A stretch of 64,000 bases of DNA from Flavobacterium sp. 270 (GCF_004368785.1 NZ_SODM01000001.1:620001-684000), one strand, 5' to 3'. Shown: positions 27,887 to 38,400, counted from the first letter of the stretch. A program made the numbers and translations. Notes: generated by a model from the sequence alone, not told the origin.

Positions 27887-28085
27887 ACAATAGTAATAAA
27901 ATTGAAATCAAAAATGTTTCAAATTTATAAAAATTAAAGAAAAAACCTACTTATTTGTGTTTCAATATTAAATATTTATACTTCAATCAACTTATAAAAT
28001 GATCCGTAGATTTATATACTATTGACATTTTTTAAATTTGATAAGAACAAAAAAGAAGTTTTCTTCTTTTCTAAATGACATAACA

Positions 28086-28739
28086 ATGAAAGTAGAACAG
28101 ATCCAAATTCAAACAAAAAATATTCAAGAAACTTTCTTTTTTTATAAAGATATACTTGAACTCAAAATCATAGAAAAAGATGAGAAATCTGTAACGATTC
28201 AGGCAGGAAATTCTATTTTAAAATTCGTTGAAAATTCTCAATTTAATTCCATTTATCATTTTGCATTTAACATTCCACAAAACAAGCTTGAAGAAGCAAT
28301 TGAGTGGTGTAAAAGCAAAGTAGATTTAATTATTATAGAAGATCAAAATGTAATCACCAATTTTGAAAACTGGAATGCTCACGCTGTTTATTTTTACGAT
28401 AACAACGGAAATTTATTAGAATTTATAGCAAGACATGATCTTGAGAATCAACAATCAGGTGAATTCAATTCTAAATCCATTTTGAATATAAGCGAAATAG
28501 GGATCGTAACTAAAAATCCGCTGGAATTAGGAAAAGAATTAATAGCAAAACATGGATTAGAATTCTTTAGTAAAAATACTAATAGTGAAGCATTTTCTGC
28601 AATTGGTGATGATGAAGGTTTATTAATTTTGGTAACGCCAAATCGAAATTGGTATCCAACGCAAACACCATCTGAAAACAATGAGCTTGAAGTTATATTA
28701 AAAAATAATGAAAATAGAATTGAACTAAATTTTAATTAA
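28086..28739 (+). CDS. VOC (glyoxalase/bleomycin-resistance fold) family protein
   Basis: 217 residues from the ATG at 28086; an upstream TTG would add 16 poorly conserved residues. The first half has the VOC pattern: MKVEQIQIQTKNIQETFFFY, then YHFAFNIPQNKLEEAIEW, then AVYFYDNNGNLLEFIAR with the Glu that usually binds metal. The second half is a weaker copy, so two beta-alpha-beta modules form one domain. Substrate unknown: VOC proteins include isomerases, dioxygenases and resistance proteins. No operon partner is evident. Confidence 0.85.
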   Translation: MKVEQIQIQTKNIQETFFFYKDILELKIIEKDEKSVTIQAGNSILKFVENSQFNSIYHFAFNIPQNKLEEAIEWCKSKVDLIIIEDQNVITNFENWNAHAVYFYDNNGNLLEFIARHDLENQQSGEFNSKSILNISEIGIVTKNPLELGKELIAKHGLEFFSKNTNSEAFSAIGDDEGLLILVTPNRNWYPTQTPSENNELEVILKNNENRIELNFN

Positions 28740-28774
28740 AACTGATTTGCACGTTCTGGATATAAGGTTGTTTT

Positions 28775-30373
28775 TTACTTTTCCGATTTAACAAGCGATA
28801 CATCATCAATTAAACAAAAAGAATTTGCTTTTCCATCTGCAAGAAATCCAACCTCTACATTTCCTTTTTTAATCATGAAGTTTTTGATTTCGATAGTTTT
28901 CCATTCCTTATTTTCTTCAGAAATAACATATTTATTTCTTTTTCCGTTACTCAAAATATACATTTCCAAATTATTAAAACCTTGGCTGTTTTTAATTTTT
29001 GCAGTTAATGTATAGGATCCGTCTTCTAATTTAACAAAAGGTGAAGAAGAAATTATCTGAGTTATTTTTCTTTTAAAGTTTACTTTATCACTAATATTTA
29101 AACTTTTTTCTCCAATTACAATTCTTCTATCTTCCTCTGTATTAAAATAATTTAAAACGGGTGATATGGAATCCTGACTCAGTTTATTACCCTCTATAAT
29201 ATCGCTATTCCAACCTGTTAATTGAATTTGTACTGGTTTAACAGGACTTGGAATATGTCTTCTGTCAGCTTCAAAACTATTGTTTTTGATGTAATTATTG
29301 TCATCCGCAACCTTCCAGATACCTGTTTTAGCATCTAGATTCCAGGAACTAAGTGAATTAAAATAAGGCATTTCTCCATCAAACGAAACGGGACACCATT
29401 GGTTATATCCTAATCCGTTGCCTGCAAAATTCGCCCATCGATCTCCACAATATACTATGGTTTCTTGTTTGTTTCCTTTTAAGGAAAAGAAAAAACCGGT
29501 TTGAGATACGTGAGCAAAATCTTCAGAAGCGCCCTTCATAACCAACATATCATTTGTGGGTGTGTAAGGTCCTCGAATATCATCGGCAATAAGATAATAC
29601 GCAAATGAAGAATCCCAGCCATAAATATTAGAAGCAAACATATAATACTTATTGTTGTATTTAAACATACAGTTTCCTTCGCGGCTTTCTCCCTTAAAAA
29701 CCTGCGTGCAGTCTAAAAGATTAACCATTCCGTCCTTCACTCCTATTTCTGACACATAAATTTTGTTTCGTCCATTTCCATAAGAATAAATAAGATACGA
29801 TTTTCCGGTATCTTCATCTGTAAAAACCGTTTGATCGCCCGTATTACTGGTGCCAATCATCGGTTCCATATTGATCTTCTGATGCCACTTAAATTCTCCA
29901 ACAGGTGAATCTGAAACCGTTATTAGAACTTCTTTATCATGCTGTACAAACATCGCGTACTTCTTGATCTCTTTTATATAAGCGACTCCTAAACGACCAA
30001 CCCAGCTTTTGCCAGATTGATTTACTTTGTCTTTAGTCAGAACATCTCCTTCAAACTTCCAATTGACCAAATCTAAAGAACTATAGCACGTTACGGATTG
30101 AAAGGTTGCATTTGGTAAGGTAATGGAGGGATTGTTTCTGTATGTATCAGCTTCCTGATAATGAACTCCATACCAATAATATTTTTGCTCTCCGGTTGAT
30201 GGATCATTAAATTTGAAAATTCCTCCGCCCTGACTATTAATTGGAAGTCCTTCTTTGGTAGTCCAAAAAGAATCATTTTTAATATTTTGTGACTGTGATT
30301 TACTGTTTTGTATTCCAAAACCAATCACTAGTATTAATAGCAGTATTCTAAAATGATTTTTTCTTTGTTTCAT
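28775..30373 (-). CDS. GH43-like five-bladed propeller glycosidase with C-terminal carbohydrate-binding-type domain
   Basis: 532 residues from the ATG at 30373. A signal peptide covers about 1-27 (ILLLILVIGFGIQNSKSQ). The propeller spans about 28-330, with GLPINSQGGGIFKF and YYWYGVHYQEAD near the start, then SSLDLVNWKFEG and GDQTVFTDEDTGKSYLIYS. This matches the GH43 branch in which the usual N-terminal catalytic Asp is replaced, as in exo-beta-1,3-galactanase-like enzymes. From about residue 385 a beta-sandwich domain resembles a carbohydrate-binding module and ends in FCLIDDVSLVK. Secreted or periplasmic; substrate uncertain. It is separated from the metal operon by a repeat region. Confidence 0.82.
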   Translation of the reverse strand: MKQRKNHFRILLLILVIGFGIQNSKSQSQNIKNDSFWTTKEGLPINSQGGGIFKFNDPSTGEQKYYWYGVHYQEADTYRNNPSITLPNATFQSVTCYSSLDLVNWKFEGDVLTKDKVNQSGKSWVGRLGVAYIKEIKKYAMFVQHDKEVLITVSDSPVGEFKWHQKINMEPMIGTSNTGDQTVFTDEDTGKSYLIYSYGNGRNKIYVSEIGVKDGMVNLLDCTQVFKGESREGNCMFKYNNKYYMFASNIYGWDSSFAYYLIADDIRGPYTPTNDMLVMKGASEDFAHVSQTGFFFSLKGNKQETIVYCGDRWANFAGNGLGYNQWCPVSFDGEMPYFNSLSSWNLDAKTGIWKVADDNNYIKNNSFEADRRHIPSPVKPVQIQLTGWNSDIIEGNKLSQDSISPVLNYFNTEEDRRIVIGEKSLNISDKVNFKRKITQIISSSPFVKLEDGSYTLTAKIKNSQGFNNLEMYILSNGKRNKYVISEENKEWKTIEIKNFMIKKGNVEVGFLADGKANSFCLIDDVSLVKSEK

Positions 30374-30530
30374 TATGTTTGGCTGGATTTGGTACATTTT
30401 TTTAATGAGAATTAAATGTACTAAATGCTAATTAGCTCTGTATCATGGACTATCCTGTTTCATGATCATCACCAAACATAAAATTGACTAAAATTATATT
30501 CAATAGAATTGAATTAAAATGATCTGCACT

Positions 30531-30586
30531 ATCTGCAAAATCTACGAGAAAAAATCTCACGCAGATTTTGCAGATTGAGCAGATTT
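30531..30586. repeat. Dispersed CACGCAGATTTT repeat with 13-bp hairpin
   Basis: ATCTGCAAAATCT (30531-30543) and AGATTTTGCAGAT (30563-30575) form a perfect inverted pair, followed by further GCAGATT words. A related unit, also beginning CACGCAGATTTT, lies at 35394-35484. It lies after the P-type ATPase stop on the minus strand and may act as a terminator there. Confidence 0.7.
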
Positions 30587-30614
30587 AATTGATTAAACTA
30601 AATTATTTTAAGTT

Positions 30615-32624
30615 TTAAAACTTCATTCTCTGAATCCTTACTGCATTCAAGATTGCCAATAATGCAACTCCAACATCAGCAAAAACAGCTTCCCACATTG
30701 TAGCAAGTCCGCCGGCGCCTAAAAGTAACACTGCAGCTTTTACAACAAAAGCCAAAGTAATATTCTGCCAGACGATTTTTTTGGTTTGTTTTCCGATGTT
30801 TATTGCCATTGCAATTTTGCTTGGTTTATCATCTTGAATTACCACATCTGCGGTTTCGATTGCGGCGTCGCTTCCTAAACCTCCCATTGCAATTCCAACC
30901 GTACTTAATGCAATTACTGGCGCATCATTTACTCCATCGCCTACAAAAGCTACAGTTTCATTTTTTGCTTTGATTTCGTTTAGTTTATCTACTTTATCTT
31001 CTGGAAGTAAATCGCCAAAAGCATTTGCGATTCCGAGTTTTTCCGCTACAAATTGCACCACATTTGTTTTATCACCGCTCAGCATTGTAGTTTTTACGCC
31101 CAATGCTTTTAATTTTGACACCGTAATTTGTGCATCTTCTTTTATCGCATCTGCAATGGTTAAATAACCCGCAAATTTATTATCGTAAGCAATTGCAATT
31201 GTCGTGTAAACAATAGTATTCGGATCGATATCATATTGAATATTAAACTTATCCATTAGTTTAAAATTACCTGCGTGTAATTCTTTCCCGTTAATTGAAG
31301 CTTTTAGTCCGTGGCCTGAAATTTCTTCTATATTTTCTAAAGTGATTGAGGAATCTATTTCACCAACGTAATCGTGAATTGCAACGGCAACAGGATGTGT
31401 GCTTTTACTTTCCAGAACATTAAGGAGTTTTAGAATTTCATCTTTATCAAAATCATTCGAAATAACAACTTCCTGCACTTTAAAAACACCTTCTGTCATT
31501 GTTCCGGTTTTGTCCACAACTACATTCTGAATATTGGCAATACTATCCAGAAAATTACTTCCTTTAAATAAAATTCCGTTTTTACTTGCCGCGCCGATAC
31601 CGCCAAAATACCCAAGCGGAATACTAATTACTAAAGCACACGGGCACGAAATAACCAGGAAAACCAAAGCGCGATACAACCAATCGCTAAAAACATAATT
31701 ACTCACAAAAAGCATTGGAAGTAAACAAATTGCAATCGCTAGATATACCACAATTGGCGTGTAGATTTTAGCAAATTTCCTGATAAAGAGTTCTGCAGGC
31801 GCTTTTTTTGTCGTAGCATTTTGTACCAATTCTAAAATTTTAGCCAATTTACTGTCTTTATAAAGCGCTGTCACTTTTACCAATGCGATTGTATTTCCGT
31901 TTATCATTCCTGCCAAAACAGTTTCGCCTTTTACTTTTGTATCAGGTTTGCTTTCGCCTGTTAAAGCTGCTGTATTAAACGAAGCTGTATCGGATAATAA
32001 TTCGCCGTCTAAGCCTAATTTTTCTCCTGCTTTTAGCTGTATAATTACGCCTATTGCTGCATCTTTTGCTTTTACATTTTTTGCAATATTATCTTCTAAA
32101 ATCGTAACCTCATCTGGACGCTGATCCAGCAAACTTTTAATATTCGATTTTGCTTTACTCACCGCCAAACCTTGAAATACTTCTCCAATCGAATAAAACA
32201 ACATTACGGCAACTCCTTCAGGATATTGACCAATTGCAAAAGCGCCAATTGTAGCGATACACATCAGAAAAAATTCTGAAAAAACATCGCCTTTTACAAT
32301 ACTTTCGTAAGCTTCTTTTAAAACCGGAATTCCAACTGGAAGATACGCTATAAAGTACCAGCCGATTCTAACATATCCAGAAAACCAATCTTGCGGAAAA
32401 TAGTTGTCAAACGCAATTCCAATCAACAGTAAAACAAAGGATATTATTGCTGGAAGAAACATTTTAAAAGCACTGCCTTCTACATTGTGTTCGTGATCGT
32501 GTCCATCATGTTCGTCGTGATTATGTCCATCATTATCATGATGTTCCGGTTCGTCGTGTGAACAACAGCAAGTTGGTTTTACTTTCTTTTTTATAATTTT
32601 TTCTTCTTTATGTAGATGTTCCAT
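30615..32624 (-). CDS. cadA: Heavy-metal translocating P1B-type ATPase
   Basis: 669 residues from the ATG at 32624; an upstream in-frame TTG is unlikely to be used. The metal site is Cys327-Pro-Cys329 in ISCPCALV, the phosphorylated residue is Asp371 in VDKTGTMTEG, and GDGVNDAPV closes the ATP-binding core. The CPC motif plus the neighbouring Czc genes suggest export of Zn, Cd or similar ions from the cytoplasm. There is no HMA domain at the N-terminus; instead Cys19-Cys20-Cys21 and a run of histidines up to residue 46 probably bind metal. Last gene of the efflux operon. Zn/Cd versus Cu specificity is inferred. Confidence 0.93.
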   Translation of the reverse strand: MEHLHKEEKIIKKKVKPTCCCSHDEPEHHDNDGHNHDEHDGHDHEHNVEGSAFKMFLPAIISFVLLLIGIAFDNYFPQDWFSGYVRIGWYFIAYLPVGIPVLKEAYESIVKGDVFSEFFLMCIATIGAFAIGQYPEGVAVMLFYSIGEVFQGLAVSKAKSNIKSLLDQRPDEVTILEDNIAKNVKAKDAAIGVIIQLKAGEKLGLDGELLSDTASFNTAALTGESKPDTKVKGETVLAGMINGNTIALVKVTALYKDSKLAKILELVQNATTKKAPAELFIRKFAKIYTPIVVYLAIAICLLPMLFVSNYVFSDWLYRALVFLVISCPCALVISIPLGYFGGIGAASKNGILFKGSNFLDSIANIQNVVVDKTGTMTEGVFKVQEVVISNDFDKDEILKLLNVLESKSTHPVAVAIHDYVGEIDSSITLENIEEISGHGLKASINGKELHAGNFKLMDKFNIQYDIDPNTIVYTTIAIAYDNKFAGYLTIADAIKEDAQITVSKLKALGVKTTMLSGDKTNVVQFVAEKLGIANAFGDLLPEDKVDKLNEIKAKNETVAFVGDGVNDAPVIALSTVGIAMGGLGSDAAIETADVVIQDDKPSKIAMAINIGKQTKKIVWQNITLAFVVKAAVLLLGAGGLATMWEAVFADVGVALLAILNAVRIQRMKF

Positions 32625-32774
32625 AGGAAAATTCAAGTTTTAGGTTTCACGTTTCAAGTTGTTTAAACTCTACGTGAATAATGTTCTAAATTTAAGTATT
32701 TTATGCGAATTGATAATTATGTAAAGCTATTTTAATCTCGCAAAGACACAGAGGCGCAAAGTTTTTTTATTTAG

Positions 32775-32884
32775 GTACAAAGGCTCAAAGGTACAGAGGT
32801 TTGATGCAAGATCTTTTCCTGACTTTGTAGCTATAATTTAGGCTCTATAGCTTTGAACCTCTGTACCTTTGAACCTTTGAACCT
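32775..32884. repeat. Inverted arrays of AACCTTTG octamers
   Basis: CAAAGGTACAGAGGTT (32786-32801) is the exact reverse complement of 32855-32870, and both belong to runs of the octamer AACCT(T/C)TG. Similar octamer arrays are found at 52365-52402 and 53935-53972. The unit ends 10 bases past the czcB stop (minus strand) and could form a terminator-like hairpin between czcB and the ATPase gene. Confidence 0.7.
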
Positions 32885-32893
32885 CAAAAAGAC

Positions 32894-34135
32894 CTAATGT
32901 TCATGTTCGCCGCCGCCTTTCATTGTCGAAAGCAGATAAAAAGCGCCTTCGGTAACAATCTTTGCGTCTGCCGGAATTTCATCAATAAATTTTACTTCGG
33001 TGAAGCCTAAATCTGTTGTTCCGGGAATAACTTCTATGGTTTTAAAATGAATTTCTTCTTCGTGTTTTTCTTTAGGTTTCTCGTGTTTTTCTTCCTGTAC
33101 AAATACGAAATATTTATCGGCATTTCGTACTACAGCATCTTTTGGAAGCGCAGGAACAGTCGCATTCGTGATATTGATATTAGCCGAAACATACATTCCC
33201 GGAATCAAACCTTTTGCATCAGCCGATTCGATTTTGGCATGTACGGCAACCGTTTTACTTTCGTTAGAAAATGATTTATTGATTCCGAAAATTTTTCCTT
33301 TTATCGATTTGTTAGACTGATTTGTTAATACAAAATCAATTACCTGCCCAACAGAAATAGAGCCCAAATCTTTCTCATAAACATTCAAATCTAAATGCAT
33401 CTGCGTATTATCTACAACCTCAAAAAGTGAAACTCCGGTTTGTGCATACGCTCCTTTCGCAATGCTTATTTTGCCTACATAACCGCTTATAGGTGCTACA
33501 ATTGGTACTAAAGACGAACTTCCTTTTGTACTCACGTGCAGGGCGTCTAATTTGCTTTTTGCTCCCTGAGCTCTTACTCTTTCTGCCGCTAATTTTGATT
33601 TTACTTCCTGAAAAACTTTCCTTGGATTTACATTTTCATCACTCAAAGTTTTCTGACGGTTGTATTCTAACTGCAGATATTCGATATTGGCTAAAGCCGA
33701 ATGATAATCTTCCTGCATTTCAATCACTTCAAGGTTTTGAATTGTGGCCAAAACTTTTCCTTTATTTACATAAGTGCCTTCTAAAACAAAAATATCTTTT
33801 ACGGTTCCTCCTATCAAAGTCGATATTTCGGCTGAGTTTTGTGGCGGTACAGTGGTGTAACCATTTGCTTTGATAATTTTATTCAGGTTTCTGTTTTCTA
33901 CAAGACCGGTTTCTATGCCGATTGTTATGTATTGAGAAGCTGTTAATACGGTTTCTGTTTTTTCGGTTTCTTCTTCTTCAGGAGTTTCTTCCACCTTTTT
34001 TTCGTTACATGAATTGAGGATAATAACCGCAAAGAACACAAAGGAAAAACGCAAAGAACACAAGAAAACCAAGCTTTCTAAACTTTGTGAAACCTTTGTA
34101 AACTTTGTGGTAAAATTTTTAAGTATATATTTCAT
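32894..34135 (-). CDS. czcB: RND efflux periplasmic adaptor, CzcB/CusB type
   Basis: 413 residues from the ATG at 34135, one base after the czcC stop. The lipoprotein signal ends in IILNSC (Cys43), an unusually long leader of which residues 8-37 are encoded by repeat-like DNA. The adaptor core has the biotinyl-lipoyl half motifs (GTYVNKGKVLATIQNLE and SGYVGKISIAKGAYAQTG), a coiled-coil hairpin at about 130-190, and a beta-barrel (NVYEKDLGSISVGQ). The C-terminus is His-rich (GGGEHEH), and EEKHEKPKEKHEEEIH near 370 may bind metal. It bridges CzcA and CzcC across the periplasm. Confidence 0.93.
   Translation of the reverse strand: MKYILKNFTTKFTKVSQSLESLVFLCSLRFSFVFFAVIILNSCNEKKVEETPEEEETEKTETVLTASQYITIGIETGLVENRNLNKIIKANGYTTVPPQNSAEISTLIGGTVKDIFVLEGTYVNKGKVLATIQNLEVIEMQEDYHSALANIEYLQLEYNRQKTLSDENVNPRKVFQEVKSKLAAERVRAQGAKSKLDALHVSTKGSSSLVPIVAPISGYVGKISIAKGAYAQTGVSLFEVVDNTQMHLDLNVYEKDLGSISVGQVIDFVLTNQSNKSIKGKIFGINKSFSNESKTVAVHAKIESADAKGLIPGMYVSANINITNATVPALPKDAVVRNADKYFVFVQEEKHEKPKEKHEEEIHFKTIEVIPGTTDLGFTEVKFIDEIPADAKIVTEGAFYLLSTMKGGGEHEH
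34023..34112 (-). repeat. Dispersed CGCAAAG-type repeat inside the czcB signal-peptide region
   Basis: Two direct units beginning CGCAAAGAACACAA (near 34026 and 34048) are followed by AAACTTTGTGAAACC and AAACTTTGTGG words. The same kind of sequence is intergenic at 17375-17400 and 32735-32763. Here it is in frame within the leader of CzcB and encodes about residues 8-37 of the protein. Confidence 0.7.
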
Positions 34136-34136
34136 T

Positions 34137-35375
34137 TTAATAATTTTTAATAGTTGGAAATTGAAGTTCAATCGCACTCTGATTGTAACTGTGAACCGCT
34201 TCTGCATGTTGTTTTTTAATATCAATAGCCTGATTTAAAAAACTGATGTACGACCAATAACTCATATCGCCGTTGGCATAACTTTTTTGAGCCGAATTGA
34301 TAATCTGATCAGCATATTGCAAGCCTTCATTCTGAAAATATTCTAAGGCTTTTTGCTGCTTTTCGAAGTTATTCTGCAATTCTATTTTCTGAAGATTTAA
34401 TGCCAATTTGCTTTTGTCTAATGCCAATTGAGATTGTTGCGTATTTATTGCAGAAGCCTGAGCTTTAGCTGTATTCACGCCTCCAAATAACGGAATCTGT
34501 AATCCAGCTGTAAAACCTTGAAACAACGATTCTGTATTGATTGTCTGTGCAAAATATCCCAATCCTAATTTTGGTGTGCGCGCAGCTTTAAATGTGTTTT
34601 CTTCTTTTTTGTACACTGAAATCTGTTGTTGATAATAATCTGAAAGTAAACCTTCTGCACCCAAATTCCCTTGTTCTTTTACAACTGAATATTGCAACGA
34701 AGTCTGAACATCTGGAACAATATTTTCTTCTGTCTGCATAAAAAACTGCAGCTGTTTCTGATAAATCACCAAGTCATATTCCAGTTGTTTTTTCTGGGTT
34801 TCAATTTCTTTTACTTTCGCTTTAGCGCTGATGACTTCAATGTTGCCACTTTCTCCGGTTTGAAAACGCAACTCAGCATTTTTCAAGAATTTGGTGTAAA
34901 TTTCATTGAGTTCTGAGTTTAGTTTTTGAATCGAAATTCCATACAAATATTGATAATAGGCCAATGTCATGGCTTTTTCAATTTCATACGCAGACAAAGC
35001 TTTTCGTTTTTCGGCTAATTTTGCCAGTTCTTCCTGTAGTTGTCTGTTTGCTTTTGTGATATTTCCTATCGGGAAAAATTGCTGCACAGAAACATTATGG
35101 TCAAAATCTACGCTGTTAAACTGTCCGCCCTGATATTGCACTTGCAATGGATCGGGCTGAAATGCAGTCTTTTTCAGAATGGTTTGTTTCTCGATTTCTT
35201 TGTCAGCGATTTTTAAATCAATGTTGTTTGATTTGGCTAATTGAATGGCTTCTTCTAAAGATATTTTTGTTTGTGAGTTTGCTATTGTGCTTATTAACAA
35301 TAATGCAATTAACCGCAAAGTTTGCGAAGGTTTTTTCGCAAGGTTCGCAAAGATTTTATGTTTTATATTTTTCAT
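34137..35375 (-). CDS. czcC: TolC-family outer-membrane efflux protein, CzcC/CusC type
   Basis: 412 residues from the ATG at 35375; an in-frame GTG further upstream is unlikely. The signal peptide ends near residue 35 (LLLISTIANSQ). The repeated helical hairpins of TolC proteins are visible (ISLEEAIQLAKSNNIDLKIA and, in the second half, QLALDKSKLALNLQKIELQ), with beta strands in between (LGLGYFAQTINTES). It forms the outer-membrane exit duct of the CzcCBA pump. Residues 8-22 of the signal peptide are encoded by repeat-like DNA. The stop is one base away from the czcB start, so the two are coupled. Confidence 0.93.
   Translation of the reverse strand: MKNIKHKIFANLAKKPSQTLRLIALLLISTIANSQTKISLEEAIQLAKSNNIDLKIADKEIEKQTILKKTAFQPDPLQVQYQGGQFNSVDFDHNVSVQQFFPIGNITKANRQLQEELAKLAEKRKALSAYEIEKAMTLAYYQYLYGISIQKLNSELNEIYTKFLKNAELRFQTGESGNIEVISAKAKVKEIETQKKQLEYDLVIYQKQLQFFMQTEENIVPDVQTSLQYSVVKEQGNLGAEGLLSDYYQQQISVYKKEENTFKAARTPKLGLGYFAQTINTESLFQGFTAGLQIPLFGGVNTAKAQASAINTQQSQLALDKSKLALNLQKIELQNNFEKQQKALEYFQNEGLQYADQIINSAQKSYANGDMSYWSYISFLNQAIDIKKQHAEAVHSYNQSAIELQFPTIKNY
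35309..35354 (-). repeat. Dispersed CGCAAAG-type repeat inside the czcC signal-peptide region
   Basis: AACCGCAAAG, TTTGCGAAGG, TTCGCAAGG and TTCGCAAAG follow each other here, an alternation of words also found in intergenic repeats and in the czcB leader. In frame it encodes about residues 8-22 of CzcC, between the start and the hydrophobic core. Confidence 0.65.
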
Positions 35376-35393
35376 TTTATTTCTTTTTTGTTT

Positions 35394-35484
35394 CACGCAG
35401 ATTTTAAAGATTTAAGCAGATAAAGACAGATTATTTTTTTTTAAAATTTCTATTTGATCTGTTGCAATCTGTAAAATCTGCGTG
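35394..35484. repeat. CACGCAGATTTT inverted repeat between czcA and czcC
   Basis: CACGCAGATTTT (35394-35405) and AAAATCTGCGTG (35473-35484) are exact reverse complements that nearly fill the gap between czcA and czcC. The left part continues like 30558-30586. A hairpin here could adjust expression of czcC and czcB relative to czcA. Confidence 0.75.
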
Positions 35485-35490
35485 AAAAAA

Positions 35491-38400
35491 TCATTTTATT
35501 TTGCGGTTAAATTTTTCCAGCAGTAAATACAAAATCGGCAATACAATCAATGTTAGTAATGTTGCAGAGAATAAACCGCCAATTACTACGGTTGCCAATG
35601 GTTTTTGTACTTCTGCCCCGCCACTTGTTGATAATGCCATTGGTAAAAATCCTAAAGAAGCTACGGCAGCCGTCATTAAAACGGGACGTAATCTGGTTTT
35701 GGTTCCGATTAAAACTCTTTGAAGCGGATCTGTAATGCCTTCTAATTTGAGCTGATTGAAATACGAAATCAAGACAATTCCGTTAAGAACCGCAATTCCA
35801 AATAAGGCAATAAAACCAATTCCAGCCGAAATACTAAAAGGCATGCCGCGGAGCCAAAGCGCAAAAACACCGCCAATTGCAGAAAGCGGAATTGCTGTAA
35901 AGATTAAACCTGCTTGTTTGAAACTTTTGAAAGTAAAATATAACAAGACTAAAATCAGTCCTAAAGCAATTGGTAATGCAATAGAAAGTCGTTTGGTTGC
36001 TTCTATAAGATTTTCAAATTGTCCGCCATAGGTTACATAATAACCCGTGGGAAGTTTGAAATCTTTGTCTAATTTTTGCTGAATTTCATCTACAAGACTT
36101 TTAATATCGCGGCCGCGCGCATTGAGCCCAACCGTAATACGACGCTTTCCGTCTTCGCGGGTAACTTGCACCGGCCCTTGCTCGTAATCTACTGTTGCCA
36201 CCTGCGAAAGTGGTACTTGCTGTCCGTTTGGAAGCGGAATAAACAAATTGCTTACATCGGTAATATCGCCCCGATTGTCCTGATTCATGCGTACCACTAC
36301 ATCAAATCTTTTGCTTTGCTCGTAAATTTTTCCTGCACTTGCTCCCGCAAAAGACGAACGAATAATTTGATTGATATCAGAAATATTCAAACCGTATAAA
36401 GCGATTTTATTATAATCGTATTTAATGGTAATCTGCGGCAATCCGGTTACTTTATCGGCTTTTAAATCGCCGATTCCTTCGATGCTTTTAATCTTCGAAA
36501 TCAGCTCTTTTGCTTTGGCATCTAAAATCTCCAGATCATCACCAAAAATTTTAATGGCAATATCAGATCGGCTTCCTGTCATTAATTCGTTAAAACGCAT
36601 TTGTATAGGCTGTGAAATCTCGATATTAGCGCCCGGAATCACTTCCATTTCTTCTTTCATGGCATTGGCCAAATCTTCCCAATTATGATATTTTCCGTGC
36701 CATTCCTTTTTGTCTTTCAAAACAATAATCAAATCGCCGCTTTCTATCGGCATCGGATCGGTCGGAATTTCACCGCTTCCGATTTTGGTAACAATGGTTT
36801 TGATTTCGGGAAATTTATCTTTTAATATTTTCTCGTATTTTGTGGTGGTTTCTACCATCTGCGTAAGCGAACTTCCGGTCATGATACTGGCATTGATTGC
36901 CAAATCGCCTTCTTCGATTGTTGGAATAAATTCGCCTCCCATGTTTTGGAAAATGATAAGACTTAAAGCGAATAATCCTAAAGCAATTCCTAAAACTATT
37001 TTTTTATATTCTAATGCTTTGTTCAGAAATGGTCTGTAAATATTCTCCAGCCAGGTGATCATTTTATCGCTAAAATTGTCTTTGTGCTCTGTATTTTTGG
37101 ATAAAAAAAGCGCACTCATCATCGGGATATAGGTAAGCGAAAGGATAAATGCACCAATAATGGCAAAACCAACGGTCATTGCCATAGGTTTAAACATTTT
37201 TCCTTCGGTACCAATTAGAGCCAGAATGGGTAAATAAACTATCAGAATAATGATTTCGCCAAAAGCAGCGCTGTTTCTAATTTTTGAAGCTGAATTGTAA
37301 ACCTCAACGTCCATTTCTTCCTGAGAAAGTTCTTTTTTGATTTTTCGCTGCTGCAAATGATGCATTGTGGCTTCGACAATAATAACGGCACCATCTACAA
37401 TGATTCCGAAATCTATTGCGCCCAAACTCATTAAGTTACCGCTTACGCCAAAAGCATTCATTAAAATAACGGCAAAAAGCATGGCTAACGGAATTACAGA
37501 TGCGACGATTAATCCTGCACGAAGATTTCCGAGAAATAATATCAATACAAAAATCACGATAAGCGCGCCTTCGAGTAAGTTTTTGGTAACGGTTCCTACA
37601 GCATTATCAACTAATTTTCCTCTGTCTATAAAAGCTTCGGCAACAACACCTTCTGGCAGACTTTTATTAATCTGAACCATCCTTTCGTGAATTCGGTTTA
37701 CGACTTCGCTCGAGTTTTCTCCTTTTAGCATTAATACCAAACCCGACACAATTTCGCCTTTTCCGTCTTTTGTAGAGGCGCCGTAACGCAGCGCAACACC
37801 TTCTCGTACTTCGGCAACGTCACGAACTAAAACGGGCGAACCGTTTCGGTTTTTTACCACAACATTTCCAAGATCTGCTGTTCCTTTTGCCATTCCTACG
37901 CCGCGGATAAAATACGCGTATTGATCTTTTTCGATATAAGCACCGCCAGTGTTTTGATTGTTTTTTTCTAAAGCATCAAAAATTTCTGTAATCGTAACTC
38001 CCAAACTGTTTAGGGTATTTGGGTTTACAGCAATTTCGTATTGTTTTAATTTTCCGCCCCAGGTACTTACGTCGGCAACGCCTTTTATTCCCTGCAATTG
38101 CGGAATAATAATCCAATCCTGAATGCTTCTTAGTTTTATGGCATCGTATTGTTTTTCGTAACCTTTTTTAGCGTAAACATCATATTGGTAAATTTCCCCA
38201 AGACCTGTAGAAATTGGCGCTAATTCTGGCGAACCTGCATATTCTGGTATGTTTTCTTCGGCTTGTTTTAAGCGCTGAAATATTTGCTCTCTTGCCCAAT
38301 AAATATCTACATCGTCTTCAAAAACAACAGTTACGACCGATAATCCGAAGCGGGAAATACTTCTAAGTTCGATTACATCGGGAACGGTTTTTACGGCTTG

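Noticed and set aside
27846-27911. Longer start for the RAYT gene
   Set aside because: The 22 extra residues are encoded by the REP element; MSRKYKF at 27845 is the normal RAYT beginning.
35501-37675. Several plus-strand frames of 60-110 codons opposite czcA
   Set aside because: Shadows of the czcA coding sequence; no initiation signals and no domain content.
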